Shown in pieces: positions 1 through 8,014 of a DNA stretch of 64,000 nt; within the stretch, counting starts at the first letter, position 1; each line of letters begins with the position of its first letter. The stretch spans positions 1 through 64,000 of the forward strand of contig JASHOB010000063.1 in NCBI GenBank assembly GCA_030041335.1. The letters run 5' to 3'. Source of the stretch: Alphaproteobacteria bacterium (GTDB lineage: Bacteria > Pseudomonadota > Alphaproteobacteria > ATCC43930 > CGMCC-115725). Under the pieces are notes generated by a model. It was not told the origin of the DNA. It did not search any database and was given only the letters and a program-made list of their open reading frames with translations. Made by a program: the position numbers and the translations under genes.

Positions 1-396
1 CCCCACGGAATTTCTGGAAAGGTTGGAGTGGTTGGTTTCTCTCGGGGTGGCGGCGAGGCGCTATTATATGCCACGCGCTGGCCGGATTTGGTTTCGGTCA
101 TCGTGGCATGGTATCCCGCCACGAGTCACCTTCCCGATGCCACGAGTTTCGTAACCGGGATCAGGGTTCCGGTCCTGATGTTCGCGGGTGAACAGGACAC
201 GTACAAAAACTGTTGCCTCGTCGGGACCGCGCGGGCGCTCGCCGACGCCGCAAAGGCCCAGGGGGTGCCGCTGGAGCTATTCACCTATCCGAATACCCCG
301 CACGGGTTCCTCGAAGGACGCAACTACAATCCGTCTGCCGCATCGGACAGTTGGCAGCGAGCAGCGGCGAAGCTTGCCCAGTATTTGAAGCACTAA
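1..396 (+). CDS. dienelactone hydrolase family protein (5' truncated by window edge)
   Basis: The reading frame is open from base 1, so the start lies outside the window; 131 residues are visible. It is the C-terminal half of an alpha/beta hydrolase of the dienelactone hydrolase family. The nucleophile elbow reads GFSRGG (Ser about residue 14 of the visible part), where many family members carry Cys. The acid is probably the Asp in AGEQD and the catalytic His is in the TPHGF motif near the end, so the triad is complete. The family hydrolyses cyclic lactones and related esters in the cytosol, but the substrate here is unknown. It is followed by about 1 kb without a recognisable gene. Confidence 0.85.
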   Translation, partial: PHGISGKVGVVGFSRGGGEALLYATRWPDLVSVIVAWYPATSHLPDATSFVTGIRVPVLMFAGEQDTYKNCCLVGTARALADAAKAQGVPLELFTYPNTPHGFLEGRNYNPSAASDSWQRAAAKLAQYLKH

Positions 397-1412
397 GTCG
401 GCGTGCTTCCTCGCATGAGTGGTCGGGGGCCTCTGTCAATCGTCGCCGCGCGGGGCACCTGAAGAAAGAGACACCGAGTTCCCCTGCCCTGCGTGTTTGG
501 TGACAATGCCCTCGGACGCCGTCACCCCAGCTCGGATGGGGCGTTTCTTTTTTGCTTTTGCCCGCACCCGACCATCTCTTCCGAAGGTCGCTTGACCAGG
601 ATCAATATGCCGCACTTTGGGGGCTGATATCGGCGATCGCAGGTTAATCCCTGAAGCCCGCGCTCAATGGCCCTGGCCCCGGCAAGGGTGAAGCCGGGGC
701 TTTTATGGGCACGTTGCGAGTCACTTGCCCAGCGGTCAGCAATCTCGCGCTTCGCCCCTCTATCGCTGACAGAACCTCGGCCCAATTGACCGCGGTTTCG
801 ACCAGAACGTGCTGCAATTAGACCATCCGAGCATTCATTCCTCGCTCGCGAACGTTGTCGCGAAGCGTCATGGGAGCGATCCGCTCGTGGCGCGGTGACA
901 GCGCCCGAAGTCTTCGCCTGAATTTCGGCGAGTAATGGAACGCACGCCTGCTTGCCATTTTTTGCGACCGCATTTGCCACCGGAAACGTGGACCAGTTAT
1001 GCCGGCTGCGCCTCTGACAAAGGTTCGGGAAGCGCCTCCCGGCCGCCGAGTAAGAGACGCGTCGACTCCCGTCCTGGAGCATCGACCAGTCTGACAGCGT
1101 CCAGCGGCGTGTCTCTCGGCACCTTGATGTTCCTCGCGACACTGTGCAGGAACCGCCTTGGCATCTTCGACGCGCTCGGTGCCCAACTCGCCGTCATCTA
1201 TCACAATAGCACAGGCGCGACCGAATCGTGTCGCGGTGAACTCGGATCGCCACATCATGATGGCAACCCCGAGGTCCTAACCTTGAGACGCGATCCGGGC
1301 GGGGACGGCGCAAGTATCGTGCCGTTGATCGAGGCGACGGGTGAATGAATGGCACAACGTTGAAATGCGTCTCTCGTTACCCCGGGTGTTGTCCTAGCCG
1401 GATCTCTCGATG
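397..1412. other. about 1 kb without a recognisable gene
   Basis: Several frames stay open on both strands, as expected in GC-rich DNA, but none has a good ribosome binding site, a known motif or a composition like the neighbouring proteins. Arg/Ser/Ala-rich conceptual products dominate. Two hairpins followed by T-runs lie near the start (about 525-550 and 676-704). The stretch may hold the remains of a decayed gene, but I cannot name one. Confidence 0.5.
676..704 (+). terminator. candidate rho-independent terminator
   Basis: A perfect 8-bp GC stem (GCCCCGGC 676-683, GCCGGGGC 693-700) with a 9-base loop is followed directly by TTTT. A weaker hairpin with a longer T-run (CCCCA 525-529, TGGGG 537-541, then a T-rich stretch) precedes it. 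Either could end the transcript of the hydrolase gene upstream. Confidence 0.5.
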
Positions 1413-1447
1413 AAAAAAAGGGGTTAGACATTTCTGACTAACCCCTT
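1413..1447 (-). terminator. rho-independent terminator of the tRNA-Cys/tRNA-Asn transcript
   Basis: Read on the minus strand, a 10-bp stem (AAGGGGTTAG / CTAACCCCTT, plus-strand 1418-1427 and 1438-1447) with a 10-base loop is followed by an uninterrupted T-run. It begins 9 bases past the CCA end of tRNA-Asn, where a tRNA terminator is expected. Confidence 0.85.
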
Positions 1448-1455
1448 GTTTGAAT

Positions 1456-1530
1456 TGGCTCCCCGGGCCGGATTCGAACCAGCGACCAAGCGGTTAACAG
1501 CCGCTTGCTCTACCACTGAGCTACCGGGGA
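1456..1530 (-). tRNA. tRNA-Asn (anticodon GTT)
   Basis: The minus strand folds into a full cloverleaf. The acceptor stem is TCCCCGG with CCGGGGA, the D-arm contains AGCTCAGTGGTAGAGC, the anticodon loop carries GTT, the T-loop is TTCGAAT, and the 3' CCA is encoded. It lies 55 bases downstream of tRNA-Cys on the same strand, so the two probably share a transcript. Confidence 0.97.
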
Positions 1531-1585
1531 CCAAAGTACCGCCTTATACCATATAAGTTCGGCAGATTAATCCAATTCCCCCGCT

Positions 1586-1659
1586 TGGAGGCCGGAAGCG
1601 GAATCGAACCGCTGTACGAGGATTTGCAGTCCTCTGCATAGCCACTCTGCCATCCGGCC
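1586..1659 (-). tRNA. tRNA-Cys (anticodon GCA)
   Basis: The minus strand gives a cloverleaf with acceptor stem GGCCGGA/TCCGGCC, anticodon GCA in a CTGCAAA loop, T-loop TTCGATT, discriminator U (typical of tRNA-Cys) and an encoded CCA. It is first in the tRNA-Cys/tRNA-Asn pair. Confidence 0.97.
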
Positions 1660-1718
1660 GGGGGGGCGGGATATTGGCGGCCCCTGTCTGCAGGGTCAAG
1701 GCATCGCGCCGAACAGCG

Positions 1719-2987
1719 CTAGAGATCGCCCCAATCTAGGGGGCGTGCCAGCGGCGGTGTCTCCTCCTTCACATACTGATGGCGACGTGTCCAGGGCCGT
1801 GGCGCGTAACCGGCCGCGTCCGGCTTCACCGATAAAGTCTGATAGAGCGACAGCCAGCCACGGTCGAATGCCAGCGCTGCGCCCGCCATATAGATTCGCC
1901 AAATGCGATATTTATCCGGCCCGACCAGCGCTTCGGCTTCGCCCTGATGCGCCTGCAACCGTCGCACCCAATGCAGCAATGTCTGGGTGTAGTGCGGGCG
2001 CAGGTTCTCGACATCGATAATGTCCAGGCCGGCAGCCGCGGTGTCGCGCAACATGCGCGAGACGTGCGGCAACTCACCTCCGGGAAAGACATAACGCTCG
2101 ATGAAGCCTGACCCGCGAGGCGCCAGCGTGCCGCCGTCGAGTTGGCCGGTGGTGATGCCGTGATTGAGCGCCAGGCCGCCGACTCTCAGCAGCCGCCGGA
2201 TGTTAGCAAAATAAAGCGGCAGGTTGACGAGCCCGACATGCTCGTACATGCCGACCGAGACGATTTTGTCGAAGACCGCTTCCCCCGCGATATCGCGATA
2301 GTCGCGTTGCTCGACCGTGACGCGGTCGGCGAGGCCAGCCGCGACGACGCGACGACGCGCTTCCTCGATTTGGCGCGCGCTCAGTGTCACAGCCAATACC
2401 TCGACGCCATACTTCTGCGCGGCATAGATAGCGAGGCCGGCCCAGCCGCAACCGATATCGAGGAGGCGCTCGCCTGGCATCAAACGAAGCTTGCGGCATA
2501 GATGATCCAGTTTTGCCTCCTGCGCCTGATCGATATCTTCATCGCCGGTCGAGAAGTAGGCGCAGGAATAAACGAGGCGCCGATCGAGCCAGAGGGCGTA
2601 AAAGTCGTTGGACACGTCATAATGGTGGCTGATGGCCGCGGCATCGGCGGTGCGGTTATGCTTGAAGCTATGCAGCTTGAGAAGCGGGCGCGACAACCGC
2701 GCGACCCAGCCGAGCTGCTCGACGCGGCGCGCGAGTTCGACCCCGACCCCGATGATGTCACCGAGTCGGCCGTCGACCCGGAGCGTGCCGGCGACATAGG
2801 CATCGCCGAGCGCTTCGATATTGCCTCGCATCAAACTGCGCAGCAGTGAGGGCGCCGTCAGGGTTATCGTGATCTTTGGCACCGATCCGAGATCGAAATT
2901 CTCGCCGTCCCAGAATTTGAGTCGCAGCGGCAGCCCCCCGGGTCCCAACCGCGCGCGCAAGAATCGCAACACGCGAATTCGCAACAC
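1719..2987 (-). CDS. cfa: cyclopropane-fatty-acyl-phospholipid synthase
   Basis: SAM-dependent enzyme of about 422 residues that adds a methylene bridge to unsaturated acyl chains of membrane phospholipids. The SAM-binding motif LLDIGCGWAG is at about 175-184, the family motif HHYDVSNDFYALWLD at 121-135, and YSCAYF follows. The C-terminal region has the family's MYEHVG segment. The frame extends about 100 codons further upstream, but that part is low-complexity and unlike the family. I chose the GTG at 2987 because GGGAGGA lies 6 bases before it and the length then matches the family. The gene is divergent from the small ORF and hldE; about 80 bases between them must hold both promoters. Confidence 0.93.
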   Translation of the reverse strand: MLRIRVLRFLRARLGPGGLPLRLKFWDGENFDLGSVPKITITLTAPSLLRSLMRGNIEALGDAYVAGTLRVDGRLGDIIGVGVELARRVEQLGWVARLSRPLLKLHSFKHNRTADAAAISHHYDVSNDFYALWLDRRLVYSCAYFSTGDEDIDQAQEAKLDHLCRKLRLMPGERLLDIGCGWAGLAIYAAQKYGVEVLAVTLSARQIEEARRRVVAAGLADRVTVEQRDYRDIAGEAVFDKIVSVGMYEHVGLVNLPLYFANIRRLLRVGGLALNHGITTGQLDGGTLAPRGSGFIERYVFPGGELPHVSRMLRDTAAAGLDIIDVENLRPHYTQTLLHWVRRLQAHQGEAEALVGPDKYRIWRIYMAGAALAFDRGWLSLYQTLSVKPDAAGYAPRPWTRRHQYVKEETPPLARPLDWGDL

Positions 2988-3066
2988 CGCTCGTCCTCCC
3001 CGATTTGCAATGTACCGGGCAGAAAGGAACGTGCTACCGTTATTTATCGGATACCAGGAGGAGCCT

Positions 3067-3303
3067 ATGGAGCTTGTCGCTTGCTTGTGTCGCGCCGCGG
3101 CGATGCACGATCGCCGGCGGTTAGTGACAACCGCAGCGGCTGTGGGCTCAACGCCTTTCGCGATGGATTCTACAGGTCTGGCCGGCGCCCCGAGCAACGT
3201 TAACGCGATGTTGATGAATGGGATGGACGGGCGCCTGCCGCCACGGCTGGTGGCACCGCCGGTCCCGGTCGTATCCGACGGCACCGTGGTGGCTTTCGCC
3301 TGA
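3067..3303 (+). CDS. small hypothetical ORF translationally coupled to hldE
   Basis: A 78-codon frame begins with ATG six bases after AGGAGG, one of the best ribosome binding sites in the window. It ends in TGATG, so its stop overlaps the hldE start by one base. No domain, signal peptide or repeat is recognisable; the product is rich in Ala, Val and Pro with a Met/Asn patch (NVNAMLMNGMDG). Either this is a real short protein or a leader whose translation drives hldE. It has no obvious function. Confidence 0.45.
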   Translation: MELVACLCRAAAMHDRRRLVTTAAAVGSTPFAMDSTGLAGAPSNVNAMLMNGMDGRLPPRLVAPPVPVVSDGTVVAFA

Positions 3304-4781
3304 TGTCCGACAGCGACTTGGTACGGCTCGGGGAAGCGTTAGCCCAGGCGCGCGTCGTATGCGTGGGCGATGTCATGCTCGACCGTTTCGTCTACGGCCA
3401 TGTCGAGCGGGTCTCGCCCGAGGCACCGATTCCGGTCCTGAGTGTGGCGCGCGAGGTAACCAGCCTCGGGGGCGCCGGTAATGTTTTGCGAAACCTCGTA
3501 GCGGTCGGCGCCAAAGCCTGCTTCCTATCGGTCGTCGGGACCGATACCGCCGCGAGTGAGATCGGCAGCCTCCTTGCGTCATTGGGCGACGTCGAGTCGC
3601 ATCTCCTCGCCGAGCGAAGCCGGGTGACCACGGTGAAAACGCGCTATATCGGCGGCCAACAACAATTGCTCCGCGCGGACCGCGAGCGGGCGACGCCGTT
3701 GATGGCGCTGACGCGTCGCGACTTTCTCGGCGTCTTCCGCCAGTCGCTCAAGGAGCGACAGGTGACGGTGATTTCCGATTATGCCAAGGGCGTCCTTGCC
3801 GACGGCTTCGCCGCCGAGTTGATTGCGGCGGCGCGCGACGCCAGCCAAATCGTCCTGGTCGATCCCAAGGGCACCGACTACGCGATCTATCGCGGCGCCA
3901 CATTGATCAAGCCCAACCGACGCGAACTGGCCGAGGCGACGCATCGTTTGGTCAACAGTGATATCGAAATTGTCACAGCTGCGCGTGCGCTGATCGAAGC
4001 ACATGAATTTGGTGCGGTGCTCGTTAGTCTTTCGGACCAGGGCATGCTGCTGGTCGAGGCGTCAGGCGCCACCCATCGCTTGCCCACCGTCGCGCGCGAG
4101 GTTTATGACGTGTCCGGCGCTGGCGATACCGCGATGGCGGTGATGGCGGCAGCTCTTGCTGTCGGCGCGGCCCCGCTCGAGGCAGCACGGCTCGCCAATG
4201 TCGCCGCGGGCATTGTCGTCGGCAAGGTCGGTACCGCATCGGTCCCGGCGCGGGAACTGGTCGACACGCTGATCGATCGCGACCAGGCCAATGCCCGAAA
4301 GGTCGTGCCGCTGACATCGGCGCTCGACCAGATTGCCCGGTGGCGCAACCACGGCCTGAGGATCGGCTTTACCAACGGCGTTTTCGATCTGCTCCATCCT
4401 GGTCACATCTCTTTGTTGCAGCAGGCCCGTGCCGCCTGCGACCGGCTGATCGTCGGCCTTAACAGCGACGCTTCGACGGCGCGCCTCAAGGGGCCAGGAC
4501 GGCCGATCAATTCCGAGGCTGCGCGCGGCGCCGTGCTGGCGTCGGTGGCCGCCGTCGATCTCGTCGTGGTGTTTGAGGAAGACACACCGTTTTCGCTGAT
4601 CGCTGCGATCAAGCCTGACTCGCTGGTGAAGGGTGCGGATTATCGGCTGGACCAGGTGGTTGGCGCCGATCTGGTACGATCCTACGGCGGCAAGGTGATC
4701 CTCGCCGAGTTGACGCCCGGTCATTCGACGACGGCGACCATCGGACGGTTGACAATGTCGCCTCGCGGCCCATCGTCATGA
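3303..4781 (+). CDS. hldE: bifunctional D-glycero-beta-D-manno-heptose-7-phosphate kinase / heptose-1-phosphate adenylyltransferase
   Basis: A 492-residue two-domain enzyme of ADP-heptose synthesis for the LPS inner core. Residues 1 to about 320 form a ribokinase/PfkB-type kinase with GGAGNV near 57-62 and the catalytic DVSGAGDT motif near 266-273. Residues from about 355 form a cytidylyltransferase-fold adenylyltransferase with the nucleotide-binding motif TNGVFDLLHPGH. Length and domain order match typical HldE. The start overlaps the stop of the small upstream ORF (TGATG), and the stop overlaps the yqgE start (ATGA), so the genes are translated as one operon. Confidence 0.96.
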   Translation: MSDSDLVRLGEALAQARVVCVGDVMLDRFVYGHVERVSPEAPIPVLSVAREVTSLGGAGNVLRNLVAVGAKACFLSVVGTDTAASEIGSLLASLGDVESHLLAERSRVTTVKTRYIGGQQQLLRADRERATPLMALTRRDFLGVFRQSLKERQVTVISDYAKGVLADGFAAELIAAARDASQIVLVDPKGTDYAIYRGATLIKPNRRELAEATHRLVNSDIEIVTAARALIEAHEFGAVLVSLSDQGMLLVEASGATHRLPTVAREVYDVSGAGDTAMAVMAAALAVGAAPLEAARLANVAAGIVVGKVGTASVPARELVDTLIDRDQANARKVVPLTSALDQIARWRNHGLRIGFTNGVFDLLHPGHISLLQQARAACDRLIVGLNSDASTARLKGPGRPINSEAARGAVLASVAAVDLVVVFEEDTPFSLIAAIKPDSLVKGADYRLDQVVGADLVRSYGGKVILAELTPGHSTTATIGRLTMSPRGPSS

Positions 4782-5386
4782 AAAAAGCGCTATGGGTGGC
4801 GCTGGTTGTTTGGCTGGTGCCGGCCTTGCTGGGCCAGGCGGCGCCGCCGGACGCGATGGCAACCGCCAACCTCACCGGACAGCTCCTGGTGGCAGCACCG
4901 GGGATCGGCGACCCGCGCTTCGACGGCGCGGTCATCTATCTTATTCATCACGACAAGAACGGCGCCTTCGGCGTCGCGATCAACCGCCCCGTTGGCAAAC
5001 ACAAACTATCAGAGTTGCTCGATGCTTTGGGCCAGCCGTCGAAAGGCGTCAACGGCGAGGTGCGGATCTTCGCGGGCGGACCCGTGCAGCCCGAAATCGG
5101 CATCGTGCTTCATACCACCGATTATCACAGCGACCGCACGGTCGCGGTCGATACGCGTTTTGCCATCACCTCCGACAGTCAGATCCTGCGCGCGATAGCG
5201 TCAGGGAAAGGACCAAAGAAGAGTCTGATCGCGTTCGGCTATGCCGGGTGGGGACCAGGCCAACTCGAGGATGAGATAAGCCACAACGATTGGTACGTGG
5301 CGCCAGCGGACGCGACGCTGTTGTTCGACGACGATCGCGACACGGTATGGCAAGAAGCCTATGACCGCCGGACGATGCGGCTGTAG
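4778..5386 (+). CDS. YqgE/AlgH family protein with an N-terminal signal peptide
   Basis: A 202-residue member of the YqgE/AlgH (DUF179) family, recognised by LTGQLLVAAPGIGDPRFDGAV at about 30, followed by IYLIHHDKNGAFGVAINRP, the FAGGPVQ segment and GYAGWGPGQLEDEI. The family's role is poorly defined. Unusually, the conserved core is preceded by about 28 residues that look like a signal peptide (MKKALWVALVVWLVPALLGQAA, Ala-rich cleavage region). Most family members start directly at the LTGQ-type core and are thought to be cytoplasmic. The ATG overlaps the hldE stop; the next gene starts at the base after its stop. Confidence 0.9.
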   Translation: MKKALWVALVVWLVPALLGQAAPPDAMATANLTGQLLVAAPGIGDPRFDGAVIYLIHHDKNGAFGVAINRPVGKHKLSELLDALGQPSKGVNGEVRIFAGGPVQPEIGIVLHTTDYHSDRTVAVDTRFAITSDSQILRAIASGKGPKKSLIAFGYAGWGPGQLEDEISHNDWYVAPADATLLFDDDRDTVWQEAYDRRTMRL

Positions 5387-6208
5387 ATGAGCGCACTCGA
5401 TCCACGGGCGGCTGGGGCGCAGCGGCTGAGAGATAGGGTCTGCATTGTCACCGGCGCCGGCCAAGGCATCGGCCGGGCCACCGCTCGGCGGCTCGGCGCC
5501 GAAGGCGGTAAGATCGTGGTTGCCGAGCGTATCAAAGAGACCGCCGACGAGACCACTCGGCAGCTCGCCGAGGCTGGGGTTGCGGCAATGGCGATAATCG
5601 CGGACGTCGGCAGCTACGCCGAGGCGCAGCGTCTGATGCGCGAGACAGTGGCGCACTGGGATCGAATCGACGTGCTCGCTAATGTCGTCGGTGGGACGAT
5701 CTGGTGGCAGCCCTACCACCATTATTCCGAAGATCAGATCAACCGCGAGCTCGAACGTTCCTTATACCCGACACTATGGTGCTGTTTAGCGGCGCTGCCG
5801 ATCATGGTTGCGCAAAAGTCGGGCACGATCGTCAATGTCAGTTCCGGGATCGCGCGCGGCGGGCTTTATCGCGCGCCCTATGCGGTCGCCAAGGGTGGCG
5901 TCGAGGCGCTCACGCGCACGCTTGCCAACGAATATGGCCGCCACGGTGTCCGCGTGAACGCGGTGGCGCCAGGGAGCACGGCGGTGCCCGATCGCGTCAC
6001 CTCTCGCCTGACGCTGGAACCCGGTTTGGTCGCCGATCCGGCGCCCGGCATGATGGATTACGTGGCCGAAGGACGCGGTGATCTCGCCAAGATTGCGCTC
6101 GGGCGTCAGAGCCGGGTGGAGGAACAGGCTGCCGCCATCGCGTTTCTCGCCAGCGACGATGCCTCCTATATCACCGGCCAGATCATCGCCTGCATCGGCG
6201 AGGCTTAG
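5387..6208 (+). CDS. SDR-family dehydrogenase, BenD-like (dihydrodiol carboxylate dehydrogenase type)
   Basis: A 273-residue classical short-chain dehydrogenase. The NAD-binding motif TGAGQGIG is at 22-29, the catalytic Ser at 152-153, and YxxxK at Y165-K169. The stretch GGTIWWQPYHHY with RSLYPTLWCCLAALP (about 102-138) closely resembles BenD/XylL, which oxidise the cis-dihydrodiol of benzoate to catechol. No BenABC dioxygenase genes accompany it, so the substrate is uncertain. It starts at the base after the yqgE stop and is probably the last gene of the hldE operon. Its stop overlaps that of the convergent methyltransferase gene. Confidence 0.85.
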   Translation: MSALDPRAAGAQRLRDRVCIVTGAGQGIGRATARRLGAEGGKIVVAERIKETADETTRQLAEAGVAAMAIIADVGSYAEAQRLMRETVAHWDRIDVLANVVGGTIWWQPYHHYSEDQINRELERSLYPTLWCCLAALPIMVAQKSGTIVNVSSGIARGGLYRAPYAVAKGGVEALTRTLANEYGRHGVRVNAVAPGSTAVPDRVTSRLTLEPGLVADPAPGMMDYVAEGRGDLAKIALGRQSRVEEQAAAIAFLASDDASYITGQIIACIGEA

Positions 6209-7029
6209 AGCTTGCGCGTAGCTACGTCGTAGAGCGCTATCGCAGCGGCGTTCGAAACATTGAGAGAATGCCAGGGATGGCGGGTCGAGAGGCGCACCAG
6301 AGCGTCGCAACGTTCCCGCGTCAGGCGACGCAACCCTTCGCCCTCGGCGCCCAGGACCAGCGCTAGGCGTGGCGCGAGGTCGAGCGCTGCAAATTCCTGC
6401 TTCGCCGTCCCCTCAAGCCCGATGCACCAGAATCCGGCATCTTTCAGCGTCTCGAGCGCCTGAGCCAGATTGGGAACACGGATCAACGGCACCACTTCGA
6501 GGGCGCCCGATGCTGCTTTGGCAAGCGCGCCCGTGACCGGCGGAGCACCGTGTTGAGGCAGGACCACCGCGAGGGCACCAAACGCCGCTGCCGAGCGCAG
6601 AATGGCGCCAACATTCTGGGGGTCACTGACGCGGTCGAGTAGGAGGATCACCTGGCGTGTGCCCGTCGCGGGCACTGCAGCGACGACATCGTCGAGATCG
6701 GTCTCGGGCAGTGGCTCTGCTGCCATCGCCCAGCCTTGATGCACCGCATCGCGCGGCAGCAATTGTTCAAGCGCGGCGCGCTCTAGGATTTCGACCTCAC
6801 CGGCAAGACGCGCGGCAGCATTCGTCGCCAGCGCGCGCAGTTCGACGGCGTTCTCCGCCAACCCGACCAGCCGACGTATACGCCGCGTCGGATTGGCGAG
6901 CGCAGCCGTCACGGCATGTCGGCCATAGAGCCAGGCACCGCCCCAATGATCGCGGTCGCTTTTTTTCTGGGCCATGCGTTGATCAAGGCGCGGCGGCTTT
7001 GCCGGCCGCGATGGATGTTTTCTTGGCAT
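6205..7029 (-). CDS. TrmH family RNA 2'-O-methyltransferase (RlmB-like)
   Basis: About 274 residues. An N-terminal substrate-binding domain (WLYGRHAVTAAL at about 34) is followed by the SPOUT catalytic domain. Its three knot motifs are visible: LLLDRVSDPQNVGAILRSA, LVLGAEGEGLRRLTRERCD and LSTRHPWHSLNVSNAAAIALY. The family methylates ribose in 23S rRNA (G2251 for RlmB) or tRNA. I chose the ATG at 7029, which gives a basic lead-in typical of alphaproteobacterial members; the longer frame from 7191 is Arg-rich and unlikely. The stop overlaps the SDR gene's stop by four bases. Confidence 0.92.
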   Translation of the reverse strand: MPRKHPSRPAKPPRLDQRMAQKKSDRDHWGGAWLYGRHAVTAALANPTRRIRRLVGLAENAVELRALATNAAARLAGEVEILERAALEQLLPRDAVHQGWAMAAEPLPETDLDDVVAAVPATGTRQVILLLDRVSDPQNVGAILRSAAAFGALAVVLPQHGAPPVTGALAKAASGALEVVPLIRVPNLAQALETLKDAGFWCIGLEGTAKQEFAALDLAPRLALVLGAEGEGLRRLTRERCDALVRLSTRHPWHSLNVSNAAAIALYDVATRKL

Positions 7030-7336
7030 CGCGCGCAATCTAAGCGGCTTGCCAGAACGGTCCAAGTGGGGTCGGACGCGCGTCGCCACCGCAGGAACGC
7101 TTTCGCGGAGGTCGAAGTTCCGGATCTCGCATCTCCTCCGGCTCTCTCGTCGTCGAGCAGCCATTGGCGCCAGGCGCAAGCCGCGATCCACGCGCGACGC
7201 ATTGACCAGGGCAGACGCTCCCAGTTGATCACCCGGCTAGACGGCAATAACAGCCGCCGCGGTCCAGCCACGAAACACGCAGACGAGCGACGAGCGTAAC
7301 GCCTTGTGACGACAGCGCGATCGCAAACCGCAGGCA
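7030..7336. other. intergenic stretch upstream of the RNA methyltransferase
   Basis: About 300 bases between two minus-strand genes. Open frames exist but lack a ribosome binding site and motifs. It must contain the promoter of the methyltransferase gene; I see no operator, repeat or clear terminator. Confidence 0.4.
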
Positions 7337-7957
7337 TCAAACCTCTTCTGCCGGGCCGCACCAACCCGGAAGATAACCGGCATCGGGACCCTTGGCGAAG
7401 CGCAACGCCTCTTCCAGCGCCCGGGCAAAATCGTTGATGATGCTCTTGCGCACGACGCGGCGCCGGAGGAAGTCGGCCCAGAGGAATTCGCTAAAGGGGG
7501 TGGTGTCCTTGGCGAAGCCACCCACACGCCGCAATTCGCCAGCCAGCGAGCGGTAGGGGTCGTCCACCATGCCCGCAATGGATTTCGGCAAGGCATCGTA
7601 ATCGCGCCGTCGACCCTTTTCGTCGAATGGATGCATCCAGCCGCGGCAATCCATGGTGAACCAAAAGGATTCGGTGTCGAGGGCACGCAGATCGGCGATG
7701 ACATCGACCAACAGATTCTTTACCCCGTCATCGTGCAGCGCCCGCGCCAGATGATGATGATCAATGATGTAATACCGCCCTTTCAGTCCACGAATCACCG
7801 GGATCATGTGGGTCCCCAGATAACCGCTGGCCTTTTTGCCCCGTTTTTGCCTCCAGCGTCGGCGACGTTCGGCAACTTCATGCATGCCGATCGTGATCTG
7901 GGTTGGTCGCAACTCGGCAATCGGCACTGGCTTCAGAGTCGGTTCGCGTCTGCTCAT
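7337..7957 (-). CDS. ParB-like nuclease domain protein (ParBc_2-type)
   Basis: A 206-residue protein resembling the 'putative ParB-like nuclease' family (PF08857). It opens with PVPIAELRPTQITIGMHEV, the beta-strand that starts ParB N-terminal domains, and has YYIIDHHHLARAL near residues 63-75, which corresponds to the ParB nucleotide/catalytic motif. The C-terminal half has conserved-looking segments such as PFSEFLWADFLRRR. No helix-turn-helix DNA-binding domain is visible and no parA lies nearby, so it is not the chromosome segregation ParB. Function unknown. It is divergent from the sulP gene with only 57 bases between starts. Confidence 0.8.
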   Translation of the reverse strand: MSRREPTLKPVPIAELRPTQITIGMHEVAERRRRWRQKRGKKASGYLGTHMIPVIRGLKGRYYIIDHHHLARALHDDGVKNLLVDVIADLRALDTESFWFTMDCRGWMHPFDEKGRRRDYDALPKSIAGMVDDPYRSLAGELRRVGGFAKDTTPFSEFLWADFLRRRVVRKSIINDFARALEEALRFAKGPDAGYLPGWCGPAEEV

Positions 7958-8014
7958 GTTGACCCTCTCGAATGTTTAGATCGTTGCAGAGATGCTACAT
8001 TGCCGTGGGACCCG

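Noticed and set aside
818..1348. Long open frames on both strands between the hydrolase and the tRNA genes
   Set aside because: They overlap one another in several frames, have no ribosome binding site, and give Arg/Ser-rich products without any motif; typical of GC-rich non-coding DNA.
2988..3284. N-terminal extension of the cyclopropane synthase by about 100 residues
   Set aside because: The extension is low-complexity, unlike the family, overlaps the small ORF before hldE, and a good ribosome site lies before the GTG at 2987.
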